Assembly (NCBI GenBank): GCA_020635995.1
Contig: JACJYS010000002.1
Span: 364,934-428,933, forward strand
Reading direction: 5' to 3'
DNA: 64,000 nucleotides
From: Chitinophagales bacterium
GTDB taxonomy: Bacteria; Bacteroidota; Bacteroidia; Chitinophagales; UBA8649
In this document: piece by piece, positions 35,070 to 42,542 of the stretch
Position numbering within the stretch: the first letter of the stretch is position 1
Layout: each line of letters starts with the position of its first letter
Notes under the pieces: generated by a model
The model's input: the letters and a program-made list of their open reading frames with translations, nothing else
Told to the model about the DNA's origin: nothing
The model's database searches: none
Made by a program: the position numbers and the translations under genes

Positions 35070-35531
35070 CTACAAAATTTTTGCATTTTCATTATCCGAA
35101 ACATAAGCATAAAAGGAATTTATTTTCTCTATTTCATCATTATAAAAATCTTGTTTAGTATATCCTTCTATTTCTTTTTCTAAGTTTTCTTTAAACAATA
35201 GTTTAAACTGCTCATCTACAATTAAAAAAGTAAAATACACATACTTAGGACAACGGTAAGATTTTTCACTGATAAAATCTAATAAAAATTCATTTTCTTC
35301 TAATTCACTAAAAAACTCTTCTGTGTTTTTAATTTGTTGAAATTCTTCTTCAGTTGCTTCATCAAAAAAATATGAATTTGAAACTTCGTTAAACAAAATA
35401 ACCTCCGTACCATTTTTAAAAACAACTTGATAATAAACCCTTTCGTAAAATTGATTCCAGTTGTCTTCTATTCTAAAATTTAAAATCTCATTATAGCTTT
35501 CTATTTCTCTATTTCCATACTTACTTAGCAT
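35070..35531 (-). CDS. Hypothetical protein, probably truncated by a one-base frameshift
   Basis: The protein is 153 residues, acidic, with no signal or membrane helix; I do not recognise its family. It is rich in Glu, Phe and Tyr. The 3' end looks damaged: the last codons read GCA AAA ATT TTG TAG, and one more A in the A5 run would turn this into AAA AAT TTT GTA and extend the protein by about 25 sensible residues. The start overlaps the end of the YdcF-like gene by 11 bases, so the two are co-transcribed. The loss may be real or a sequencing error. Confidence 0.6.
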   Translation of the reverse strand: MLSKYGNREIESYNEILNFRIEDNWNQFYERVYYQVVFKNGTEVILFNEVSNSYFFDEATEEEFQQIKNTEEFFSELEENEFLLDFISEKSYRCPKYVYFTFLIVDEQFKLLFKENLEKEIEGYTKQDFYNDEIEKINSFYAYVSDNENAKIL

Positions 35532-36219
35532 TTTTTGCTCGTTCTTGTTTCAAATATTCCGTCATTTTTTGCTTAGTGCCTGTTTTGCCTGCTGAACGTT
35601 TAAGTCGCTCTTTTATAGATAGATTTTCTATGTACGGTTCATAATTACTATTATAAGCAGATTGAGGATTAATATGAATGGTATCGCTACCGGAAAAAGA
35701 AATTTTACTGAATATTGCCGGTATAAAATCTACAAAAGATGCCATGGGCTTGCCATAATAAGCTATCTGTAAATTTTGCCCAGGGTCGGTAGCTACTGCC
35801 AGGTTTTCAAAACCCATTTCTCTTCCCATTTTATAAGAATAATACAGATTTTCTACCCCGTGTTTGGCTTCGCTTTCTGTATAAATATGGTTAGAATCTA
35901 CTCCCAGTTTAATGGCATATAACCGCATTATTTTACTTTCGTAATATGGCGTATAAACCGAAGAACCCGAATAAATAATATTTTTAGTTAGCCCTTGCTT
36001 ATATAAATAAACACTCCAAAGCACTCGCATTTTCATAATGGAATCCCAGCCTTCTGCTTCATTATATGGAATACCCGGCACTATTATGGCATCAAAAGGG
36101 CTATGGTTTTTGGCGTAGTTAAACTGCTTATTGGGAATTATATACACCGAAACACACGATGAAAATGCAACGAACAAAAAAATAAACAGCAATGAATATT
36201 TAAACCATTTTTTTATCAT
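35521..36219 (-). CDS. YdcF/SanA-like DUF218 envelope protein
   Basis: A 232-residue protein of the DUF218 (SanA/YdcF) family. The N-terminal hydrophobic segment ends in FSSC, a probable lipobox at Cys22. The domain motifs follow: DAIIVPGIPYNE, then KNIIYSGSS, the YESKIMRLYA helix and YTESEAKHGVENLYYS, where the family's conserved acidic and serine residues lie. The C-terminal 50 residues are basic. Family members are linked to envelope integrity and vancomycin tolerance in enterobacteria; no reaction is established. It precedes the hypothetical gene at 35070 and follows recQ by 34 bases. Confidence 0.82.
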   Translation of the reverse strand: MIKKWFKYSLLFIFLFVAFSSCVSVYIIPNKQFNYAKNHSPFDAIIVPGIPYNEAEGWDSIMKMRVLWSVYLYKQGLTKNIIYSGSSVYTPYYESKIMRLYAIKLGVDSNHIYTESEAKHGVENLYYSYKMGREMGFENLAVATDPGQNLQIAYYGKPMASFVDFIPAIFSKISFSGSDTIHINPQSAYNSNYEPYIENLSIKERLKRSAGKTGTKQKMTEYLKQERAKNAK

Positions 36220-36253
36220 AATAGTTAAAGCAATATTTGTAAATAGTAATGGT

Positions 36254-38455
36254 TTAATTAGCGTTTTCGCTCATAAATTTAATACGCACTATTTGTATTT
36301 CTTCTAAGTCAATATCTTCTCCTTCAAATTCTTCTAATGCGGTACTTAAATCGTCTGTTTCACTTTCTTTAAAATAATCATATATCTCTTCTGCAAGGTC
36401 TTCGTCTAATGCTTCTTCTACGGCATAAGAAATATTTAATTTAGTGCCTGAATTAACAATAGTTTCTATTTCGTCTAATAATTCTTGGCGATTAAGGTTT
36501 AAACTTTTAGCTAAATCTTTAAGTGGCAATTTTTTATCTATTGCTTGTATTATTTTTATTTTATCGCTTGATTTATTTGCCATTGTTCGCATTACAAAAT
36601 CATCGGGGCGTTCTATTTCATTTTCTTGCACGTACTTTTTTATAGCTTCAGAAAATTTTTGCCCATATCGCATGGCTTTACCTTTACTTACTCCTTGAAT
36701 ATTGGCAAATTCTTCTATACTTATAGGATATAAAAGTGCCATATCTTCTAAAGAAGCATCTTGAAAAATAACATAAGGCGGCAAATTATGCTCATTTGCT
36801 ACTTTTTTACGCAAATCTTTCAAAATTTTAAGCAACACTTCGTCAAGTACGGCTTCTCCTCCGCTTCCGGCACTAACTACCGTTTCAGAATCGGCTTTAT
36901 AATCATGATTTTTTGTAAAACTAAAAGATGTTGGGTTTTCTATAAACTCTCGCCCTTTGTCTTTTAGCATTATTACGCCATATTGTTCTATATCTTTCCA
37001 TATATAACCGGCTATTAATGCCTGACGAATGATACCTTGCGTAAACTGGTCGTCTTGCCCCTTAAAAGCACCATATTGTGGTAGTTTTTCATGCCCGTAC
37101 TCCATTATCTCATTAGATTTTACACCTTTAAAAAACTTCATAAGATATTGAATATCAAAGTTTTCTCTAGTATCTCTAATGCCTTCAAGTATAATTTTTA
37201 ATTCTTTTTTAACCTCTATTTTCTCTTTAGGGTTTTTGCAGTTATCACAGTATCCACAGTTTTCTTCTTCGTATTGCTCGCCAAAGTAATGTAAAATAAA
37301 TTTTCTTCTACAAACCGAAGATTCTATAAAAGCTAAAGTTTCATCTATCAACTGCATATTTCGTTCGCGTTCTGCTACGGGTTTATCTTTAAAAAGATGT
37401 TCTAATTTGGTAACATCTTTATAGTTGTAGTAGCATATACAGTCGCCCCCAAGTCCATCTCTTCCTGCTCTTCCTGTTTCTTGATAGTAATTTTCTAAAC
37501 TTTTAGGCAAATCATAATGAATTACAAAACGAATATCCGGCTTATCTATTCCCATACCAAAGGCAATGGTGGCAACTACTACATTAATCCGCTCCATTAA
37601 AAAATCATCTTGAGTGGTTGTTCTTATTTTACCATCTAAACCAGCGTGATAAGGCTTAGCACTTATTCCGTTTACATTTAGCATTTCAGCTATTTTTTCA
37701 GTAGATTTTCTATTTATAGTATAAATAATACCGCTTTTGTTGGGTTTGTTTCTTATAAATCCTACTATATTTTTTAAGGTTGCTTCGTCATTCTTTTTAG
37801 GACGAATTTCATAATACAACTTTTCTCTATTAAAAGAGTCTATAAATATACTGGGCTCTTCTAATTTTAATGTTTTCAAAATATCGGACTGTACTTTGGG
37901 TGTAGCCGTAGCAGTAAGGGCAATAATAGGAATATTATCTCCTATTATTTCTATCATATCTCTAATATTTCTGTATTCCGGTCTAAAATCGTGTCCCCAT
38001 TCCGATATACAATGTGCTTCATCTACTGCTACAAAAGAAACGGTAATGCTTTTAAAAAACTCTAAAGTTTCTTCTTTTGTAAGTGTTTCGGGAGCAATGT
38101 ATAGCATTTTGGTTTTACCCGATTCTACATCACTTAATACTTGTATTTTTTCAGATTTATTTAATGAAGAATTAAAAAAATGAGCTATGGTGTCATCGCT
38201 GGCATAGCCACGTATTAAATCCACTTGGTTTTTCATTAATGCTATTAGCGGAGAAATAACTAAAGCTGTTCCTTCACTAACCAAAGCAGGTAGCTGATAG
38301 CACAACGATTTTCCACCACCGGTAGGCATTATTACTACGGTATCGTTTCCTTCTAAAAGGCTTGTTATTATTTCTTCTTGACGTCCTTTAAAACTATCAA
38401 ATCCAAAATTGTTTTTTAAAGCATCTTTAAGGTTTGTTCTAAGAGTTTCTGGCAT
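36254..38455 (-). CDS. recQ: ATP-dependent DNA helicase RecQ
   Basis: The 733-residue protein is a complete RecQ: Walker A MPTGGGKS at 43-50, DEAH at 145-148 in AVDEAHCISEWGHDFR, and helicase motif VI QETGRAGRDG near 330. A zinc-binding cysteine cluster at about 390-415 (CRRKF then CGYCDNC) is followed by a winged-helix RQC domain and an HRDC domain at about 545-620. RecQ unwinds DNA with 3'-5' polarity in repair and recombination. It has an acidic tail of about 110 residues after HRDC, including a helix-turn-helix-like part, as is common in Bacteroidota. Start MPETLRTNL is the first ATG. Confidence 0.96.
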   Translation of the reverse strand: MPETLRTNLKDALKNNFGFDSFKGRQEEIITSLLEGNDTVVIMPTGGGKSLCYQLPALVSEGTALVISPLIALMKNQVDLIRGYASDDTIAHFFNSSLNKSEKIQVLSDVESGKTKMLYIAPETLTKEETLEFFKSITVSFVAVDEAHCISEWGHDFRPEYRNIRDMIEIIGDNIPIIALTATATPKVQSDILKTLKLEEPSIFIDSFNREKLYYEIRPKKNDEATLKNIVGFIRNKPNKSGIIYTINRKSTEKIAEMLNVNGISAKPYHAGLDGKIRTTTQDDFLMERINVVVATIAFGMGIDKPDIRFVIHYDLPKSLENYYQETGRAGRDGLGGDCICYYNYKDVTKLEHLFKDKPVAERERNMQLIDETLAFIESSVCRRKFILHYFGEQYEEENCGYCDNCKNPKEKIEVKKELKIILEGIRDTRENFDIQYLMKFFKGVKSNEIMEYGHEKLPQYGAFKGQDDQFTQGIIRQALIAGYIWKDIEQYGVIMLKDKGREFIENPTSFSFTKNHDYKADSETVVSAGSGGEAVLDEVLLKILKDLRKKVANEHNLPPYVIFQDASLEDMALLYPISIEEFANIQGVSKGKAMRYGQKFSEAIKKYVQENEIERPDDFVMRTMANKSSDKIKIIQAIDKKLPLKDLAKSLNLNRQELLDEIETIVNSGTKLNISYAVEEALDEDLAEEIYDYFKESETDDLSTALEEFEGEDIDLEEIQIVRIKFMSENAN

Positions 38456-38550
38456 AAGTATATCTATATCTGTTTTTTTCGCTTACTTAAAGATACTACA
38501 AAATTGGGTATTTTTAGAAATTTTTAAAAAAAATAGCACTTTTAAGTTTG

Positions 38551-38559
38551 TACCTTTGC
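38551..38559 (+). promoter_or_regulatory. -7 promoter box TACCTTTGC of the mannose-1-phosphate guanylyltransferase gene
   Basis: A full consensus match 21 bases before the ATG at 38581. It rules out the in-frame TTG at 38548, which lies ahead of the box. Confidence 0.65.
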
Positions 38560-38580
38560 TTTTACAACCTTACTCAATAT

Positions 38581-39666
38581 ATGAATATTAACAATAACAC
38601 TTATGTGGCTATTATGGCAGGGGGAATTGGTAGTCGGTTTTGGCCTTATAGTAGAATAGATAAACCCAAGCAATTTTTAGATGTTTTAAATACAGGACAA
38701 TCTCTTTTGCAACTTACTTTTGAAAGATTTAGCAAACTATGCCCTTTAGAAAATATTTATATAGTTACTAATGAAGATTATGTAAACTTAGTAAAAGAAC
38801 AACTTCCCGAAGTGAACGACAGCCAAATACTGGCAGAACCTATTAGAAGAAATACCGCTCCTTGTGTGGCTTATGTGTGTCAAAAAATACATTATTTAAA
38901 CGAAAATGCTAATATAATTGTAACTCCTTCTGACCATATTATACTTAAAGAAGGAAAGTTTACTGAAATTATTGACCAAGCTTTAAATTTTGTAGAAAAA
39001 AATGAGGTTTTGCTTACTTTGGGTATTAAACCCACCAGAGCAGATACCGGCTATGGCTATATACAAAGAGAAGAAAATGAAATAGACGGTATATTTAAGG
39101 TAAAAGCATTTACCGAAAAACCGGATAAAGAATTGGCTAAGACCTTTTATAAAAGTGGCGATTTTTTATGGAACTCCGGTACTTTTATTTGGAAATCTAA
39201 AACTATAATTGAAGCATTTAAAACTTATTTGCCTGAAGTTTATGACGCTATAGATAGTTGCAAAAACGACTTTTTTACTGAAAATGAATCAAAAGCTATT
39301 TCTGTGGCTTATACGCAGTGCACCAGCATTTCTATTGACTATGGCATTATGGAAAAAGCTGATAATGTGTATGTTATACCTGCTAATTTTGGCTGGAGCG
39401 ATATTGGTACATGGACCTCACTTTATGATGTTTATGAAAAAGACTACTTAAAAAATGCTGTAAAAGGAAAATTGGTACACATATATGATAGTGCCGATAA
39501 TATGATAGTGGCAGATGATAAAAAGCTGGTAGTAGTAAATGGACTAAAAGATTACTGCGTTATTGATACCGATGATGTGCTTATGATATTTAAAAAAGAC
39601 CGAGAGCAAGAGGTTAAAAAAATAACTAATGATTTGAAAAACAATAAGTTAGATAAGTTTTTGTAA
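38581..39666 (+). CDS. Mannose-1-phosphate guanylyltransferase
   Basis: With the ATG at 38581 the protein has 361 residues. The nucleotidyltransferase signature AGGIGSRFWP at 13-22 is intact, followed by DKPKQF, the NTAPC and TPSDHII segments, the sugar-site GYGYIQ and AFTEKP motifs and NFGWSDIGTW near the end. The enzyme makes GDP-mannose from mannose-1-phosphate and GTP for glycan synthesis. It lacks the C-terminal cupin isomerase domain of bifunctional ManC enzymes, so it is the single-function form. The in-frame TTG at 38548 would add 11 residues but lies upstream of the promoter box. The gene is monocistronic and divergent from recQ. Confidence 0.93.
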   Translation: MNINNNTYVAIMAGGIGSRFWPYSRIDKPKQFLDVLNTGQSLLQLTFERFSKLCPLENIYIVTNEDYVNLVKEQLPEVNDSQILAEPIRRNTAPCVAYVCQKIHYLNENANIIVTPSDHIILKEGKFTEIIDQALNFVEKNEVLLTLGIKPTRADTGYGYIQREENEIDGIFKVKAFTEKPDKELAKTFYKSGDFLWNSGTFIWKSKTIIEAFKTYLPEVYDAIDSCKNDFFTENESKAISVAYTQCTSISIDYGIMEKADNVYVIPANFGWSDIGTWTSLYDVYEKDYLKNAVKGKLVHIYDSADNMIVADDKKLVVVNGLKDYCVIDTDDVLMIFKKDREQEVKKITNDLKNNKLDKFL

Positions 39667-39696
39667 GAAAAGTTATTGAATTACAAATCCGCTAAA

Positions 39697-40266
39697 CTAT
39701 TCATCTAAATGGATAAACGCATCCACTTTTATAGATAATTGCTGAAATGCTTCCTCTAAATTGTCGTTAATTACAAAAGTATCCATTGCTTCTTTATATT
39801 TCATCTCATAAAGGGCTTTATCTACTCTTTTTTGCAGGGTTTGTTGGTTTTCTGTGCCTCTGTTTTCTAATCTTGATTTTAAAACTTTTACACTGGGTGG
39901 AGCTATAAAAACAGCTAATGCCTTACTACCCAATTTCTTCTTTAAACTTAATGCTCCTTTTACATCTATATCAAAAATTACGGTTTTATTATCTGCCCAT
40001 ATTCTTTCTATCTCACTCATTAAAGTGCCGTAATACATATTTTCATACACTTCTTCCCACTCGGCAAAAGCTCCTTCTTTTATCTTTTGCTGAAACTGCT
40101 GCGGAGTGATAAAATAATAATCTTTTCCTTCTACCTCATTTTCTCTTTTATGTCTTGTACATGCCGAAACAGAAAATGCCAAATCACTTCTTTCTTGCAA
40201 TAATTTTTTAACTAATGTAGTTTTGCCTGCACCGCTGGGGGCTGTAATGATTATAGCTTTTTGCAT
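39697..40266 (-). CDS. gmk: Guanylate kinase
   Basis: A 189-residue guanylate kinase that phosphorylates GMP to GDP with ATP. The P-loop APSGAGKT is at residues 9-16; the GMP-binding segment with SVSACTRHKRENEVEGKDY and EWEEVYENMYYGT is present, and the lid and base-binding residues are normal. The start overlaps the yicC stop by one base. It is the last gene of the ycxB-like-eamA-yicC-gmk operon; yicC next to gmk is a very widespread arrangement. Confidence 0.97.
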   Translation of the reverse strand: MQKAIIITAPSGAGKTTLVKKLLQERSDLAFSVSACTRHKRENEVEGKDYYFITPQQFQQKIKEGAFAEWEEVYENMYYGTLMSEIERIWADNKTVIFDIDVKGALSLKKKLGSKALAVFIAPPSVKVLKSRLENRGTENQQTLQKRVDKALYEMKYKEAMDTFVINDNLEEAFQQLSIKVDAFIHLDE

Positions 40267-41129
40267 TATAAAATATTATTTACTTGTTCTTTTATTTTTT
40301 CTAATTCATCTTTCATCTGCACCACATCTTTTTGTATATCTGCATCATTAGCTTTGCTACCTATGGTGTTTATTTCTCGCCCTATTTCTTGGCTGATAAA
40401 GTTTAATTTTTTCCCTTTTGCCACAGTAGCATTAGATATTTCTTCTAAAAAATGCTTTGTATGAGCATCTAAACGAACAAACTCCTCTGTAACATCAAGT
40501 TTTTCTATATAATAAATTAATTCCTGCTCAAAGCGGTCTTCATTATAGCTTACGTCTGCTTTTAAGCTGTTTAAACTATCTTTTATTTTAGCTCTTATTT
40601 TCTCTATTCTTATAGGTGCCAATTTTTCAATATCTGCCTTTGCTACAGTTATATTTTCTATTCTTTTTTCTAAATCTTCTTTTAAAACTTTGCCCTCTTT
40701 AAGTCTAAATTTCATTACTTCTGCACAAGCACTTTTTAAAGCTTCTTTTACCACTTTTTTGTCATTATCTGTCAGTGTTTCTTGGCTTGAAGTAACCGCA
40801 TTGGGCAAAGTAAGCAAGGCATTTAGCACATTTTCTTTATTGTTTATTATTCCTTTTATTTGCTCATAATAATTATTAAGTACGGCTGTATCTATTTTAT
40901 AATTTTCTATTTCGGTATTATCGGCAGTAGATATATTTACATTTATTTTTCCTCTTAGCAGTATATCCGACACTATGCTTCTAAGCTCTATTTCCATTTC
41001 TTGCATTAAAGCCGGAAGTCTAAAATACATATCGGTTTGCTTACTGTTAAGGGTTTTAATTTCTATTACAAAACTTTTGTTTTTAAGCTTAAAATCACTT
41101 TTTCCAAAGCCTGTCATTGAATAAATCAT
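40266..41129 (-). CDS. yicC: YicC-family endoribonuclease
   Basis: The 287-residue protein is a full YicC/YloC homologue: the N-terminal MTGFGKSDF motif, the LNSKQTDMYFRLP segment and the C-terminal domain with SHFLEEI-like and GKKLNFISQEIGREINTIGSKAND patterns that end the family. E. coli YicC has been described as an endoribonuclease acting on small RNAs. It overlaps gmk by one base and eamA by four, so the operon is tightly coupled. Cytoplasmic. Confidence 0.95.
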   Translation of the reverse strand: MIYSMTGFGKSDFKLKNKSFVIEIKTLNSKQTDMYFRLPALMQEMEIELRSIVSDILLRGKINVNISTADNTEIENYKIDTAVLNNYYEQIKGIINNKENVLNALLTLPNAVTSSQETLTDNDKKVVKEALKSACAEVMKFRLKEGKVLKEDLEKRIENITVAKADIEKLAPIRIEKIRAKIKDSLNSLKADVSYNEDRFEQELIYYIEKLDVTEEFVRLDAHTKHFLEEISNATVAKGKKLNFISQEIGREINTIGSKANDADIQKDVVQMKDELEKIKEQVNNIL

Positions 41130-42022
41130 GCGTTAATTAATTTTTTGTTTTTATGAAAACTTACAAAATATACTCCTAAGCAAATTAATGCCGCAGCACT
41201 TATTTTAATCCAATTTAAAGTATCTGCTTTCATTAAAATAGCAAAAAAAGTTGCCAATAATGGTTGCAAATATATATAAATACCTACTACAGAAGGATTA
41301 ACTATACTTAAAGCATAAATATTAAACAAATATGCTAAGCACGTAACGGCAAATACCACAAAAAATAAAGAAAGCCAGGTGTTTGTTTCAAAAGTGTGCC
41401 ATTCTATAGCTTTAAACTCCGGGAAGCTTACAAAAAACACGGGAATAAAACCAAATAGAAAAACCCATTTAACTATTTGTATGGGTTTGTATTTGTTCAT
41501 TAATGGTTTTACTATAGTTAAATATATACTGTAAGATACGGCATTAATAAACACAAAAAAATTGCCTAAACTGGTAGATGAATTAAAAGAAAACTCTTTG
41601 CCTAACAATAGCAAAAATGCACCTGTAGCTCCCAACAAAATTCCAAAAGTTTTTAACCATGTAAACATTTCTTTTTTAGCCAAAATAGCAATTACTACTA
41701 CCATAATAGGCGTAGTTATCATCATAAGAGAGGCGTTAACAGGCGTAGTTAAATCTAAACCTTTAAAGAAAAACAACTGGTTAATGGCTACACCAAAAAT
41801 ACCGCAAAAAAATAAGCGGATGAAATCTTTGGTTTCTAATTTATCTTCTTTTATAAAAATAGAAATCAACCAAAAAAACAAAACAGCACCTGCCACCCGA
41901 ATAAAAATAAAACCGAATGGTTTAATATATTTTGGCATTACCCACTTAGCCACAGTATAGTTGGCAGCATAAAATACATTGGCAGTTATTATGGCTAAAT
42001 GAGCAAAAATATTTTTGGGCAT
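41126..42022 (-). CDS. EamA/DMT-family transporter
   Basis: A 298-residue protein with ten hydrophobic helices in two EamA repeats (about 8-140 and 152-290), the pattern of drug/metabolite transporters. The second repeat contains the family-type stretch NIYALSIVNPSVVGIYIYLQPLLA. Substrate unknown; family members move amino acids, nucleotides or drugs. Its end overlaps yicC by 4 bases and its start lies two bases after the ycxB-like gene. A distinct paralogue lies at 49961. Confidence 0.9.
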   Translation of the reverse strand: MPKNIFAHLAIITANVFYAANYTVAKWVMPKYIKPFGFIFIRVAGAVLFFWLISIFIKEDKLETKDFIRLFFCGIFGVAINQLFFFKGLDLTTPVNASLMMITTPIMVVVIAILAKKEMFTWLKTFGILLGATGAFLLLLGKEFSFNSSTSLGNFFVFINAVSYSIYLTIVKPLMNKYKPIQIVKWVFLFGFIPVFFVSFPEFKAIEWHTFETNTWLSLFFVVFAVTCLAYLFNIYALSIVNPSVVGIYIYLQPLLATFFAILMKADTLNWIKISAAALICLGVYFVSFHKNKKLINA

Positions 42023-42023
42023 T

Positions 42024-42509
42024 TTACTTCTTTAAATAGCTTTTCAATTCATTAAGCTCCTGAGCATTTAACAGTCTTTTGGGTATTATAAGAAAATTGC
42101 TTGTAGTGAAATACAATAAAAAACTGTTTTCATCTTCTTCGGTTTCAGTAATAGTACTGAAAGCTATATCGCCTTCGCCATTTTTTCCTTTTAATTTTAA
42201 AACTTCTTTGTTTATACTAATGCTTTCCATTTGGTTTATTGTAGGGTTTAGCATGGCTCTTTTTACTATTGATTTTTTTCTGAAAAAATAAAAACCTATA
42301 TAAAATAAGCCCATTACTAAAAGCAACCATTTAAGCTGTGGCAAAGTTGAAGACATACTTTTAGCCACAAAAAAAACAAGAAATAAAACTAATAGTAATA
42401 CGCCAAGAATTAACAGCAACTTACTTCTTATGGGATATTTTTTTGCATAGTGCAAATTGAAAGCTTGCTCTATATCTGCGTGTGTGTAAGAAAAGTTTTT
42501 TGTAAACAT
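42024..42509 (-). CDS. YcxB-like membrane protein
   Basis: A 161-residue protein with two membrane helices (about 30-50 and 58-77) and a C-terminal soluble domain of about 80 residues that resembles the YcxB-like C-terminal fold (SISINKEVLKLKG, then ENSFLLYFTTSNFLIIPK). Function unknown. It is the first gene of the eamA-yicC-gmk operon. A perfect promoter box ends only 3 bases before its ATG, so the messenger probably lacks a leader. Confidence 0.72.
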   Translation of the reverse strand: MFTKNFSYTHADIEQAFNLHYAKKYPIRSKLLLILGVLLLVLFLVFFVAKSMSSTLPQLKWLLLVMGLFYIGFYFFRKKSIVKRAMLNPTINQMESISINKEVLKLKGKNGEGDIAFSTITETEEDENSFLLYFTTSNFLIIPKRLLNAQELNELKSYLKK

Positions 42510-42512
42510 TAA

Positions 42513-42521
42513 GCAAATATA
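42513..42521 (-). promoter_or_regulatory. -7 promoter box TATATTTGC of the gmk operon
   Basis: The minus strand reads TATATTTGC, a full match, and is followed by TTA and then the ATG at 42509. With the usual distance from box to transcription start, the transcript would begin at or beside the ATG. Confidence 0.6.
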
Positions 42522-42542
42522 ACCATAAAAGCTATGCTGTAA

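Noticed and set aside
38548..38580. TTG start for mannose-1-phosphate guanylyltransferase
   Set aside because: It lies upstream of the promoter box at 38551; the ATG at 38581 gives the normal family start.
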